A DNA stretch of 64,000 bases, from positions 1 through 64,000 of the forward strand of contig JAACJM010000006.1 in assembly GCA_013368315.1 (NCBI GenBank), written 5' to 3'. Source of the DNA: Tetrapyrgos nigripes. Taxonomy: Eukaryota > Basidiomycota > Agaricomycetes > Agaricales > Campanellaceae. The notes under the pieces are model-generated. The model saw only the letters and a program-made list of their open reading frames with translations, was not told the origin of the DNA and ran no database searches. A program made the position numbers and the translations under genes. Numbering within the stretch: position 1 is the stretch's first letter; the number at the start of each line of letters is the position of its first letter. Below, one piece after another: positions 33,830 to 45,774 of this stretch.

Positions 33830-34008
33830 TGTAAGGGTCTCTTGCCAGTATCGGGCCTCAAGTAAACTATATCAGGGTTTATATTCACCACTAAGGGGGT
33901 AGGCCAACAATAGTCTATGATGAGGTAGCTTGCGATGAGTATAAGTATGTAAGATATTTCGTGGGATAAAGATACTAATAAGGGAAGAGGTCTAGACGGC
34001 ACCTTACA
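33830..34008 (-). repeat. LTR (left, 3' end of the tandem)
   Basis: 179 bp, shorter than the other two because about 33 bp present around 37890-37935 is missing. It starts tgtaagg and ends ccttaca. Confidence 0.8.
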
Positions 34009-34039
34009 CTCTCTCCCACTAAATCGACATATAGGTAAG

Positions 34040-37000
34040 ATAAAATTAAAGGAATAAGAATGGGAGTTGAAAGTATAATGAATGGTGAGTTTGGTGGATA
34101 GTTTAGGATTGATTGATGGTCTTCATTTCTGCATTGTTATCCATTCCATTGGTGCCAGATGTTTGGTTGTTAGAGATAGAGGATGTCAGTGGGGTAGAGG
34201 ATGAGGCAGTGGATGGTAGAGGGGCTGAGCTTTCAAGTACAGGTGTAGTGGATTTGCATTCTGGATCTTTGACAGTAGACTGCAAGTTTCATAGACACGT
34301 CTGCTGTGGCATCAAATGCTCCAGGTCTGTCTGTCTGTGTGATATTGTGAGGAATCTGGTAGTCTGGTTTGATAGGGGCCCCTCCTTGAGTCATCTCGTG
34401 TACAACCCGACATTGGTACTCTCAAATCTGGGATAATTTCCAATGAGCTGGCATCTTGAAGATGGTCTGTTGGTTGGCTAAAGAGATAGGATAGTAGATG
34501 GAGATCCGACGACTGAAACGATAGGTTCTGGCAAAATGAATATGACCATTGGAGTGAATGATGGAATTGGGTAAGTCCTGGACATTGAGACAATACTGCA
34601 TCACAAAGCGATACATACGACCAATGAATTTGGGTGTAAATCTGCATTTCCTGAAATTTTTCGCCAGAGATAGTATGTCTGTAATGTCTGTATCAGAAAC
34701 ACGGTGAAATTCGATGATTGAAGTGATGATGATGGTACCCTGGATGACCATATATCGGTAGTAGAAGATTTTTGATATAAGATCAATGAATCTCCATCTG
34801 TACCTATGAAGCAGCGCAGGAACATCTGGAGCCATCTTGGTCATAACTCTTCAGGTGCAAACAGAGTCCAGATAAACGTAGCCATCATCAGAAAGGATAA
34901 TTCCACTTTGGCTCTTGTTGTCATAGTGTATAAAGATCCATGACACCCAGAGTGCATCAGCAACTGATGAATCATTCCTGGGCTGAGGAATACTAGGAAT
35001 TTCGACGGTATCAGCGTCCCAATGTCCCAATGAATCCTGAGCAGTTTGGTAGGGGTTCCCATGAAGGAGGAGAGTCCAATTAGCCCAGGATGGGGGTAAG
35101 TTCTGACGAAGGATGTCCTTTTCCACATCAACAAGAGGAGTCTGCATCTGGTATCATTCTGCAGCATGATTGAGCAGATATGCTATGGCATACACTTCAT
35201 GAAGACTGTTTAGCGCTAAGTAATTTCTGGGACAATGTGCTTCATTTATGAGGCAATCAAGTTCCTCCTGTGTATGAGGTATAGTCTGTGCTCCATCCTT
35301 AAAACCAAGGTAAGGAGTGATGCATATGTGTGGAATGGTCTTGGCATCAATGGCCTTTTGTATGTCAGATGGAGTGATGAGAAGACCATTAGGCACATCA
35401 AAGACAAGGTTAGTGTCCTTGAGTTCAAATCCTGATCTGAAATGAGCATGCTTGAGCATAGTGAGCTCATAGGAAGGGAACGGAAAGGGATCCAATACTC
35501 GTTCAAGTGTGGTGACCATGGCTTCCTGTTCAATCTTCTTCAAAAGACAAGGGTTCTGAGCCTCCTGGTCCATATGGTCATTTTCCCATGGCCGCTTCTG
35601 CGAAGGATGAGTGGTAGAGTGTCAAGTATTAGATGGAGAATGAAGATTTCCAGTAGAGGTTGAAGACTTTCCAGTTCGGATCGAAGTTTACATGCTCGTT
35701 CCATCATAGTGTCCAGTTTGTGGCGTAAACATTTAGTCTCCTTCCCATACTCATGGCAGATATTGTCCTCGAGTTGTTTCTGGATAAATCTGATGAGCTC
35801 ATCCTGAGCCTTTTTGAAGGAAGGATCCTCTTTGGCAAAGTCAATCATGCTGTGCGTGAGGGTGCTATGACATTGTGATCCATTTCCATGAACATGGGTA
35901 AGGAGATAGAGTTTAAGGTTTGCAAGCCAGCTATTGGACCATGAGGCTGGTGGTGTCACATTTGATTCTGGTACATTGATATTGTTATTCATGGGGTAGG
36001 TAGAGTACAGTAGATTTCCTGTAGTAGGCTAAGAATTGTATGGAAGACGATGATTATTCGTGGGCACGTTTGTGGGTACACCCTCCCTTTTATCCAGTCC
36101 CTTCATGAAAATTTCAAATGGTGCAGAAGTGGGTGGAAGTTGAGAAGTGTCAGGAAAAATCCCAAAGGACATTCTGTTTTCCTGAGATATTTTCAAGAGC
36201 AGAGGGCATTGTCCTGAGTGACATTGGGTGTCAAAAGCGAAAGACAGCGAAGTGAGGGTGGCTGGAAATATTATATCCACCTGCCATTGTCTAGCTGTAC
36301 CACATAAAAAGACAGCGAGTGTATTGGTACGCTGGATATCAACAGATGTAAGCACCCATGTCTCTTTGTGCTTACTCCATCTCACATCAGGTCCACACAG
36401 ATCAGCAATATTCAGCCATCATATGAGTCCTTGTAACCAAGAATCAAATATGGTAAAATCAGCATCACCATAATAGATGTCTGGTTTTGGAATTGAAGAA
36501 ATGATCATTTTCTGTACATTATTATTCCTGTTCATAGGGTAGCTGTGAAGGTGGAAACAAATCAGATCTTCAAATTGTCAAAACACTGGATGGAGTACTT
36601 CTTCCTCAGTGCAGGGAGTAGGATCATAAGTGAATACCTTCTTTTCATCAAAGGTAGGGTCAAAGGATGAGTAACAAGTCTGATTGAACACCCCAGGTTT
36701 TGCTGGTTTGTTATTTTCAGGGGTTGTTTGTGGGCCAGGTTGTACTTCATCTCCATTGGATGACTCACTATCCAATTCATCGTCTCCATCATTCCTGTCA
36801 TCACTAGGCGGATCACTAGCCGGTGATCCTGAGCAGTTGTTATTCTGGTCTTGGTGTTGATGCTTGCTGGAATTACTATCTGCATAGCCAGACAATGAGG
36901 GATTGGGATCCAGATTATCCTGAGCATGGGCATTTCTTGTCCCCATAGTACAAAGTGGTCTTCTAAGGAAACCACCACAACCTCTATGATTCTGTACTGA

Positions 37001-37600
37001 GTGGTTATACATCATGTTGTTTCGTCTCGTATCTTCCTGTGAGAATGGTATATGGTTTTCTCGATGTACTTGGTCAATATCATTTTGTTCAATGAGTCGA
37101 ATAATGGATTGATAAGTAGGATTATCCAGAGCATACATCATAGTACCATCGTCAGTAGTTTCAATGTTCTGTAGCAGTATGTCCATAGTGCTATGATTAC
37201 TCAAGTCAATTTCATGTAGTACTTGGAGTATGTAGTGTCATCTGAGTACATGTTCAGATATATTTGAAATTTCCATTGTTTTCATCGCTCTCATGTTCCT
37301 GTCCCACATCATCAGGTTTGGCATTTCCTTGTTCCTCAGGTACACTCTGTTGCCCGTCCTGAGATGGGTCTCCCTCTGCATCAGTGGCATGTTCTGGGTT
37401 ACTTCCTGGACTAGAGCCTTGCTTACTTTTCGACTTCTTTTTCTTCTTATGTTTAGAAGCAGCATTCATCTTGCTTAGCAATTCATTCTGGGAAGAAGGT
37501 ATATTATTCATCATACTATTATCATATGTAGGGGGTTCCAGTGCAAGTTCCTGTACAGTGTTGGTATGCATGGCTGCGTTACCAGCTTTTGAAGTAGAAG
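34040..37600 (-). pseudogene. Gag-like internal region, copy 1
   Basis: Minus-strand pieces in order: a Lys/Ser and acidic region (37571-37254), SNHSTMDILLQNIETTDDG (37204) with a long acidic linker (DDRNDGDDELDSESSNGDE), then the retroviral-type gag core IYYGDADFTIFDSWLQGLI followed by TGA 36421-36419 and WLNIADLCGPD...TNTLAVFLCGTARQW (about 36450-36290). That is the wording of Ty3/gypsy gag (one expects Arg at the TGA). Further pieces are SWSNSWLANLKLYLLTHVH (35992-35540), VLDPFPFPSYELTMLKHAHF (35573-35154) and FVMQYCLNVQDLPNSIIH (34844-34422). The later pieces match no domain I know. Several stops and shifts make it inactive. Confidence 0.6.
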
Positions 37601-37810
37601 GTCGTCGTCCAACAGTAGAGCCGTATGGAACAGGGATATGAGAAGTTCAGGTGCTGGTGGGTGACATGATAGGAGATGAGGATGGAAGGGGAGCTGCATC
37701 GAGTATACAGCAAAGAATCAGGATAATTTGCGAGTGTGGGTCGGGGTGGATTGGATTTGTGCTCATCACACACTGGTTTTCAAAGGCAAAATACTGTCAG
37801 TTTAAAAAAG

Positions 37811-38022
37811 TGTAAGGGTCTCTTACCAGTCTCAGGCCTCGAGTAAACTATATCAGGGTTTATATTCGCCACTAAGGGGGCAGGCGAACAATAGTCGGCG
37901 ATGATACAGGTACAAGAGAAAGATAGATGTAGACTACATAAGCTTGCAACGAGTATAAGTATGTAAGATATTTCGTGGGATAAAGATACTAATAAGGGAA
38001 GAGGTCTAGACAGCACCTTACA
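37811..38022 (-). repeat. LTR (middle, shared by both units)
   Basis: 212 bp, tgtaagg to ccttaca. It is the 5' LTR of the left unit and the 3' LTR of the right unit, as expected after LTR-LTR recombination. A minus-strand purine tract borders it at 38023-38034. Confidence 0.8.
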
Positions 38023-38053
38023 CCCTCCCCCACTAAATCGACGTATAGGTAAG

Positions 38054-41000
38054 ATAAAATTAAAGGAATAAGAATGGGAGTTGAAAGTATAATGAATGGT
38101 GAGTTTGGTGGATAGTTTAGGATTGATTGATGGTCTTCATTTCTGCATTGTTATCCATTCCATTGGTGCCAGATGTTTGGTTGTTAGAGATAGAGGATGT
38201 CGGTGGGGTAGAGGATGAGGCAGTGGATGGTAGAGGGGCCGAGCTTTCAAGTACAGGTGTAGTGGATTTGCATTCCAGATCTTTGACAGTAGACTGCAAG
38301 TTTCATAGACACGTCTGCTGTGGCATCAAATGCTCCAGGTCTGTCTGTCTGTGTGATATTGTGAGGAATCTGGTAGTCTGGTTTGATAGGGGCCCCTCCT
38401 TGAGTCATCTTGCATACAACCCGACATTGGTACTCTCAAATGTGGGATAATTTCCAATGAGCTGGCATCTTGAAGATGGTCTGTTGGTTGGCTAAGGAGA
38501 TAGGATAGTAGATGGAGATCCAACAACTGAAACGATAGGTTCTGGCAAAATGAATATGACCATTGGAGTGAATGATGGAATTGGGTAAGTCCTGGACATC
38601 GAGACAATACTGCATCACAAAGCGATACATATGACCGATGAATTCGGGTGTAAATCTGCATTTCCTGAAATGTTCACCAGAGATAGTATGTCTGTAATGT
38701 CTGTATCAGAAACACGGTGAAATTCGACGATTGGAGTGATGATGATGGTACCCTGAATGACCATATATCGGTAGTAGAAGATTTTTGATATAAGATCAAT
38801 GAATCTCCATCTGTACCTATGAAGCAGCGCAGGAACATCTGGAGCCATCTTGGTCATAACTCTTCAGGTGCAAACAGAGTCCAGATTCTGGGACAATGTG
38901 CTTCATTTATGAGGCAATCAAGTTCCTCCTGTGTATGAGGTATAGTCTGTGCTCCATCCTTAAAACCAAGGTAAGGAGTGATGCATATGCATGGAATAGT
39001 CTTGGCATCAATAGCCTTTTGTATGTCGGATGGAGTGATGAGAAGACCATTAGACACATCAAAGACAAGGTTAGTGTCCTTGAGTTCAAATCCTGATCTG
39101 AAATGAGCATGCTTGAGTGTAGTGAGCTCATAGGAAGGGAACGGAAAGGGATCCAATACTCGTTCAAGTGTGGTGACCATGGCTTCCTGTTCAATCTTCT
39201 TTGAAGGACAAGGGTTCTGAGCCTCCTGGTCCATATGGTCATTTTCCCATGGCCGCTTCTGCTAAGGATGAGTGGTAGAGTGTCAAGTATTAGATGGAGA
39301 ATGAAGATTTCCAGTAGAGGTTGAAGACTTTCCAGTTCGGATCAAAGTTTACATGCTTGTTCTGTCATAGTGTCCAGTTTGTGGCATAAACATTTAGTCT
39401 CCTTCCCATACTCATGGCAGATATTGTCCTCAAGTTGTTTCTGGATAAATCTGATGAGCTCATCCTGAGCCTTTTTGAAGGAAGGATCCTCTTTGGCAAA
39501 GTCAATCATGCTGTGCATGAGGGTGCTATGACATTGTGATCCATTTCCATGAACATGGGTAAGGAGATAGAGTTTAAGGTTTGCAAGCCAGCTATTGGAC
39601 CATGAGGCTGGTGGTGTCGCATTTGATTCTGGTACATTGATATTGGAAACAGGGAAAGGATTGTTATTCATGGGGTAGGTAGAGTACAGTAGATTTCCTG
39701 TAGTAGGCTAAGAATTGTATGGAAGAGTATGATTATTCATGGGCACGTTTGTGGGTACACCCTCCCTTTTATCCAGTCCCTTCATGAAAATTTCAAATGG
39801 TGCAGAAGTGGGTGGAAGTTGAGAAGTGTCAGGAAAAATCCCAAAGGACATTCTGTTTTCCTGAGATACTTTCAAGAGCAGAGGGCATTGTCCTGAGTGA
39901 CATTGGGTGTCAAAAGCGAAAGACAGTGAAGTGAGGGTGGCTGGAAATATTATATCCACCTGCCATTGTCTAGCTGTACCACGTAAAAAGACAGCAAGTG
40001 TATTGGTACGCTGGATATCAACAGATGTAAGCACCCATGTCTCTTTGTGCTTACTCCATCTCACATCAGGTCCACACAGATCAGCAATATTCAGCCATCA
40101 TATGAGTCCTTGTAACCAAGAATCAAATATGGTAAAATCAGCATCACCATAATAGATGTCTGGTTTTGGAATTGAAGAAATGATCATTTTCTGTACATTA
40201 TTATTCCTGTTCATAGGGTAGCTGTGAAGGTGGAAACAAATCAGATCTTCAAATTGTCAAAACACTGGATGGAGTACTTCTTCCTCAGTGCAGGGAGTAG
40301 GATCATAAGTGAATACCTTCTTTTCATCAAAGGTAGGGTCAAAGGATGAGTAACAAGTCTGATTGAACACCCCAGGTTTTGCTGGTTTGTTATTTTCAGG
40401 GGTTGTTTGTGGGCCAGGTTGTACTTCATCTCCATTGGATGACTCACTATCCAATTCATCGTCTCCATCATTCCTGTCATCACTAGGCGGATCACTAGCC
40501 GGTGGTCCTGAGCAGTTGTTATTCTGGTCTTGGTGTTGATGCTTGCTGGAATTACTATCTGCATAGCCAGACGATGAGGGATTGGGATCCAGATTATCCT
40601 GAGCATGGGCATTTCTTGTCCCTATAGTACAAGGTGGTCTTCTAAGGAAACCACCACAACCTCTATGATTCTGTACTGAGTGGTGGGGTGGTCCATGATG
40701 GTTATACATCATGTTGTTTCGTCTCGTATCTTCCTGTGAGAATGGTATATGGTGTTCTTGATGTACTTGGTCAATATCATTTTGTTCAATGAGTCAAATA
40801 ATGGATTGATAAGTAGGATTATCCAGAGCATACATCATAGTACCATCGTCAGTAGTTTCAATGTTCTGTAGCAGTATGTCCATAGTGCTATGATTACTCA
40901 AGTCAATTTCATGTAGTACTTGGAGTATGTAGTGTCATCTGAGTACATGTTCAGATATATTTGAAATTTCCATTGTTTTCATCGCTCTCATGTTCCTGTC

Positions 41001-41300
41001 CCACATCATCAGGTTTGACATTTCCTTGTTCCTCAGGTACACTCTGTTGCCCGTCCTGAGATGGGTCTCCCTCTGCATTGGTGGCATGTTCTGGGTTACT
41101 TCCTGGACTAGAGCCTTTCTTCTTATGTTTAGAAGCAGCATTCATCTTGCTTAGCAATTCATTCTGGGAAGAAGGTATATTATTCATCATACTATTATCA
41201 TATGTAGGGGGTTCCAGTGCAAGTTCCTGTACAGTGTTGGTATGCATGGCTGCGTTACCAGCTTTTGGAGTAGAAGGTCGTCGTCCAACAGTAGAGCCGT
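38054..41300 (-). pseudogene. Gag-like internal region, copy 2
   Basis: Near-identical to copy 1, including the TGA in the gag core (40100-40098) before WLNIADL, so that stop predates the tandem. Differences include loss of the segment that in copy 1 spans 34876-35226, joining LYLDSVCT-region sequence directly to CLINEAHCP, and the loss of a few lysine codons near 41120. Confidence 0.6.
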
Positions 41301-41486
41301 ATGGAACAGGGATATGAGAAGTTCAGGTGCTGGTGGGTGACATGATAGGAGATGAGGATGGAAGGGGAGCTGCATCGAGTATACAGCAAAGAATCAGGAT
41401 AATTTGCGAGTGTGGGTCGGGGTGGATTGGATTTGTGCTCATCACACACTGGTTTTCAAAGGCAAAATACTGTCAGTTTAAAAAAG

Positions 41487-41700
41487 TGTAAGGGTCTCTT
41501 ACCAGTCTCAGGCCTCGAGTAAACTATATCAGGGTTTATATTCGCCACTAAGGGGGCAGGCGAACAATAGTCGGCGATGATACAGGTACAAGAGAAAGAT
41601 AGATGTAGACTACATAAGCTTGCGACAAGTATAAGTATGTAAGATATTTCTTGGGATAAAGATACTAATAAGGGAAGAGGGGTTTAGACGGCACCTTACA
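41487..41700 (-). repeat. LTR (right, 5' end of the tandem)
   Basis: 214 bp, tgtaagg to ccttaca, nearly identical to the middle copy. Sequence to its left on the + strand (ctgtcagtttaaaaaag) is repeated before the middle LTR and would contain the primer-binding site on the minus strand; I could not assign a tRNA. Confidence 0.8.
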
Positions 41701-42194
41701 ATATGATAGTGGTGGATTTTGATCCTTTGTACTGATTTCTCATTTCCAGGATCCTTTGACTTCTGCAGGCCCCAAAGAATCTGTGGTATGTTCTTCTCAT
41801 CTATCCAAGTGCTACATGACATTAAACCTTAATTGAACTCTGACCAGGCCAATCAACTCAGTCTTTTTCTTCCCCTCAAGGATGAGCGACCCAGCATAAC
41901 TGTGTCCTCATTACATTGCTTTTGGTGTTCAATGCCAAATAATACCAAAAACCAAGTTGATAGTGAAGAGTGAATTTGAAGGAATCTACTGGGAGCACTG
42001 TGATCTCTTTGTCATTCAAGGAGAACAGCTCAAGCACCTGGGAGTGTATTCATGCCACAGCATGACCCACATTGCACTGAGTGGAATTCTGCTGTTTTCA
42101 ACCTTGGAATGTAGCAGTACGTATCTTTGTACTGTATTTCGCTGCCAATGTCATTACTCACCAGTGTTATTCAGTCCACTACAAATGCATCAGG
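41701..42194. other. No gene recognised
   Basis: Sequence between the LTR tandem and the copia gag. It may contain leader sequence of the copia element, but I see no LTR pair or gene I can name. Confidence 0.35.
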
Positions 42195-43230
42195 ATGAAT
42201 GCTGACAGTTTGACATCTCCAGATACTCTATCAAGAATGTCTTCCAACACCCTCTACACTGCTGTTCCCGAACTTGACAGAACCAACTTCACCCTCTGGC
42301 AGGAGATGATCCTCTCCTACATGCAGAACATGGGCTATAGCCATGTCCTCTTCACTCTCTGTCCTGGAACTGTTGTCCAGTCCTCTGCTCCATCTGCTGG
42401 AGCTACTGGGGGCACTACCACCCCCCTGGAAGTGCTGCCACTACTGGAGACATTGCGCTTCACTCCCTCCTCAATAGCGAGAGCTCTGGAGGTTCTACTA
42501 CTGCATCCTCAGAGGAGGATGGTCCTACTGTCTCTGACATGGAGGTTAGAGAATGGGACAAGGATAACAATAAGGCCATGGGAGCTATCAAGCTCCACAT
42601 CAGTTCTGACATCCATCAGGACATCAAAGGTCTTACTACTGCTAGGAAGATGTGGAGGCAGCTTGCCAGAGACTTTGGCAAAGCTAGCACCTCTGCTGTC
42701 TACAATGACTTCAAACGTCTCCTCAATGTCTCTATTCCCCCCAATGCTCATCCTGGACCAGCTCTTGATAAAATCTTTGTGCTCTTCAAGAAGATGGAAG
42801 AGGCCACAGAAGGAGAAGTCAAAATCCCCACCTTCCTGAAAACCATGGTCCTCTTCTTAAAGCTTCCTGACCCCTTTGCCAACTTGGTCCAGAAGGAAAC
42901 TATGGACACTATCAATAATCTTGGGCAGACCAACTTCAAAAATCTTAAGTCCGCCATTATCTCAATCTGGGCAGGGAAGGACACCAGGACCTCCAGGCCT
43001 TATGCCAACTGTCTCATAGCTAATAAATGAAAGCCTGGTAACCCCAACTTCCAACAGCAGCACCAGCCACAGTGCCAAAACCAAGGCAGCAGTGGCAGCA
43101 GCGCTAATGCCCCTAACAAGGGCAAAGGGAAGGCCAAGGGCAATAGCAACTGGCAGCCATGTTGTGGACAGCATGCTGGAAAACAGGTCAGAGCAAAGCA
43201 GCAGGCTAATCAGGGATGGGGGGTATCTCC
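42195..43230 (+). pseudogene. Ty1/copia gag fragment
   Basis: The ATG at 42195 (MNADSLTSPDTLSRM) leads into the copia gag start VPELDRTNFTLWQEMILSYM. A one-base loss in a C-run near 42421-42428 breaks the frame; the continuation reads SAATTGDIALHSLLN and then KAMGAIKLHISSDIHQDI and ARKMWRQLARDFG. A TGA at 43028-43030 (IANK|KPGNPNF) replaces a probable Arg. A Gln/Gly/Lys-rich tail follows. No protease or pol follows on this strand; the next coding sequence is a copia pol on the opposite strand. Confidence 0.7.
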
Positions 43231-43649
43231 CCTATGGTTCATCAAACCATTGTCATTGACAAGCCTAGTGCTAATATAGGAATGGGTACATGTAAGTAAT
43301 GTACTAGGTACCCAGGAGTCCATGAAGATAGTGGAAATGACTGTATTGAGTGAGTACAGTACCTATAGGAATGGGTACACATAAGTAACAGTGTACTAGG
43401 TCTGTATAGATAAATATAATCAGTATCATGAGTATACATAAAAGTAAAGTAAGGAATACACACCCCAGGAGTCCATGGAGATAATGGAAACAACTGGAGT
43501 GTCAAGTACAGTAGGACCTGGTATATGTGAGGTGGATGTAGGAGTCAAGATCACTAGTATGTACCAAAGGAAAAAGAAATAGGAGACAGACAAAAAAAAA
43601 TTAAGGCAATAGCCCCTAAGTCTTGGGGCTCTCATTCTTATTCTTAACA
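43231..43649. repeat. Probable copia 3' LTR and flank
   Basis: On the minus strand a purine tract (tcagggggag, 43660-43651) is followed by tgttaagaataagaatgaga from 43649, the usual layout of a polypurine tract and LTR start. Short repeats (aggaatgggtacay, caggagtccatg) occur between 43275 and 43480. I could not find the LTR's other end or its partner. Confidence 0.4.
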
Positions 43650-43672
43650 CTCCCCCTGAGTCCCTAGATTCT

Positions 43673-45774
43673 TTACCCATAGGTCAATCCCAACTCTGTC
43701 ACAAACTTCTCAAACACTGGACGACTCAATGATTTTTTCATAATATCTGCAATATTCTCCTCTGACAGTGTGTGGTGAAATTCCAACTCCCTCTCACATA
43801 CAGCATCTCTGATCCAAGCCCATTGAGTGTCGAAATGTTTTGTATGGCCATGATTCATAGTAGCCTCCATCAACACTATCGAGCTTGTGTTGTTCACATT
43901 AATCACAAATGGATACTCCTTTCACATCTCTACTCCATTCATCCACTTCCACATCCACTGTTTGCCAGCATGAACCATGGAGAGATACTCAGCCTCAGTC
44001 ATAGACAAGGCTACTACCTTCTGCTTTGACAATGACCAAGAGACTGCCCCTCCAGCCATGAGGAAAATGTAGCCCATTGTAGACTTTCGAGTCACCACTC
44101 CATTCTCCTCCTTCACATCTGCATGCAAGGTGTCAGTATAGCCAATAGGCTTGAGGGAAGATGATGGTGTAGATATTGTCTTCAGATAGATGAGGAGGTG
44201 TAAGGCATTAGTCGCAGGTCACTAGCATACTGTTGTAATAGAGCGACTGCAAATGTGATATCTGTGTGAGTCCCTTGCACTGATGAGACTGTAGTACCTC
44301 TTGTCAAGCATGAAAAGCTTGTTGGCTGCTGGGATAGGCTGTGGTTGACTGTCTACAAAATCAATTCTGGGTGAAAGTGGTGTGTACTTGGGGGTGCAGT
44401 TCTTCATCCCAAAGAGTTCCAGAGTCTTCCCAATGAGTGGGCATTGGTGAAGTGAAATGTTGCAAATAGTCATCCCTATTATCACATCTGGGTCTCCATA
44501 ATCCTGAAACTCATAACTCTGCTATCTCTTTCCACACCTTATCTCCATCCTCCTTCATTGAAGATACTCCAGTAACATCATCGGTGTTTCCAAGACGGGT
44601 ATGACAATAAATCTAAAACCAATGTTGCAGTATTGTTTATCAAGAAGCCTGTACCAGTTGTTCCCCACTTCCATAGAACCGTATATGTTGATGTTCATGA
44701 GAAGAATGGTCTCAGTACTGTCACAAAACATTTGGGGTGTGAAGTGCATTGTTGAATTTGAGTATGCATGGCTCTGCTCTATAGATGATTTTCACCTGTA
44801 CTTCTCCTCTGCCAACAATATCAAGTGCAACTTCTTCATGAGATGAGTCTCCTTCCTCCACATGTGGCATGTATGACATGAAGGAATGATGTGACGTGCA
44901 AATGTAAGATTGGGGTAGAGGAGATTCTGAGGTAGAGGTGGTATTGAGTGTGATGACCCTCATTGTGGTCTCATCCAAGGATTGGTTTGAGGTCATGGTG
45001 TTGTTTGCAGAAGGTAGAGATACATCTTTCTTTCCCTTCCACCATGCAGGGTACTGACCTGTTTTCTGCCCCCTTCCTGGAAACAGTTCTCGATGGTATG
45101 TCCTCAATGTTTGCACTTGGGTTTGAACACAAGAGGTCTGGATTAGCAGGTCCCTTCCTGGTATTCATTGCACTCATCTTCTCCATCAACTCTTTCACTT
45201 GCACTTGCAATGCTGCTACTTTGTCCATGTCCTGAATCTCACTTGTTCTGCTTCCCCCTCCCATGAGTCTAACATGCTCCTAGAGACATCCAGCTGCTAC
45301 ATTGAACGACATCTTGGGATCTGTCAAGAGCCTACCAATGATCAGAATCCACTCTGGCATATGAGGAAATGAGTTGAGGAAAATGTTTAGGAATTTAGAG
45401 TTGCTGTAATCAGCTGCTACATCCTTGGCCTGTTTGCACAGAGTGCGGTACTTGGAGGCATAGCTGTCTTCACCAGTAACATTCCCCTCAATGTATCAAC
45501 AATCTCACAGTGCATCCTCCTTCCTCTAATATGCAAGGTGGCTGACCAGAGTGTATTCCTCATTAAAGAATGTCCATAGCTTGTGAGATTTCTTCCCTGC
45601 CTTGAAACTGAGAGCATCAGGGTTCTTTATATTATCCCAGAGCGTCAGGTATGCCACAGACTCACAAATGTTGTATTTGAGATAATTCAGATGTAGATCA
45701 CTGATAGAGGTTGGTTGCAATGGTATATTCAGGTCATTCAGTTCAATGAGTATGATAACCTTCCATAATAACAC
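43673..45774 (-). pseudogene. Ty1/copia retrotransposon remnant
   Basis: Minus-strand pieces from 5' to 3': gag (NYLKYNICESVAYLTLWDNI, 45690; AVTGEDSYASKYRTLCKQA-like, about 45460), a linker with VQVKELMEKMSAMNTR, the protease-following stretch VGRGEVQVKIIYRAEPCILK (about 44810), reverse transcriptase C-terminus (TLELFGMKNCTPKYTPLSP, about 44420) and RNase H ([20 protein letters not shown], about 44090; [39 protein letters not shown]). Integrase and the RT core are absent. It is a deleted, frameshifted element whose 3' side abuts the purine tract at 43651. Confidence 0.7.

Larger units (their letters stand above)
33830..41700 (-). mobile_element. Gag-only LTR retrotransposon, three-LTR tandem
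   Basis: Three copies of a 179-214 bp repeat (33830-34008, 37811-38022, 41487-41700), each beginning tgtaagg and ending ccttaca, flank two near-identical internal regions. On the minus strand a polypurine tract (agtgggagagag; agtgggggaggg) precedes the LTR at 34008 and 38022, fixing the orientation. Internal copies share a gag-like region but no protease, reverse transcriptase, RNase H or integrase, so the element depended on a helper. The second internal copy lacks about 350 bp present in the first (34876-35226). The bases just outside (acgtg and atatg) do not match as a target duplication, which suits recombination between neighbouring insertions. Confidence 0.8.

Noticed and set aside
33830..41700. 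Plus-strand orientation of the three-LTR element
   Set aside because: The purine tracts adjoining the LTRs and the gag-like coding sequence are on the minus strand.
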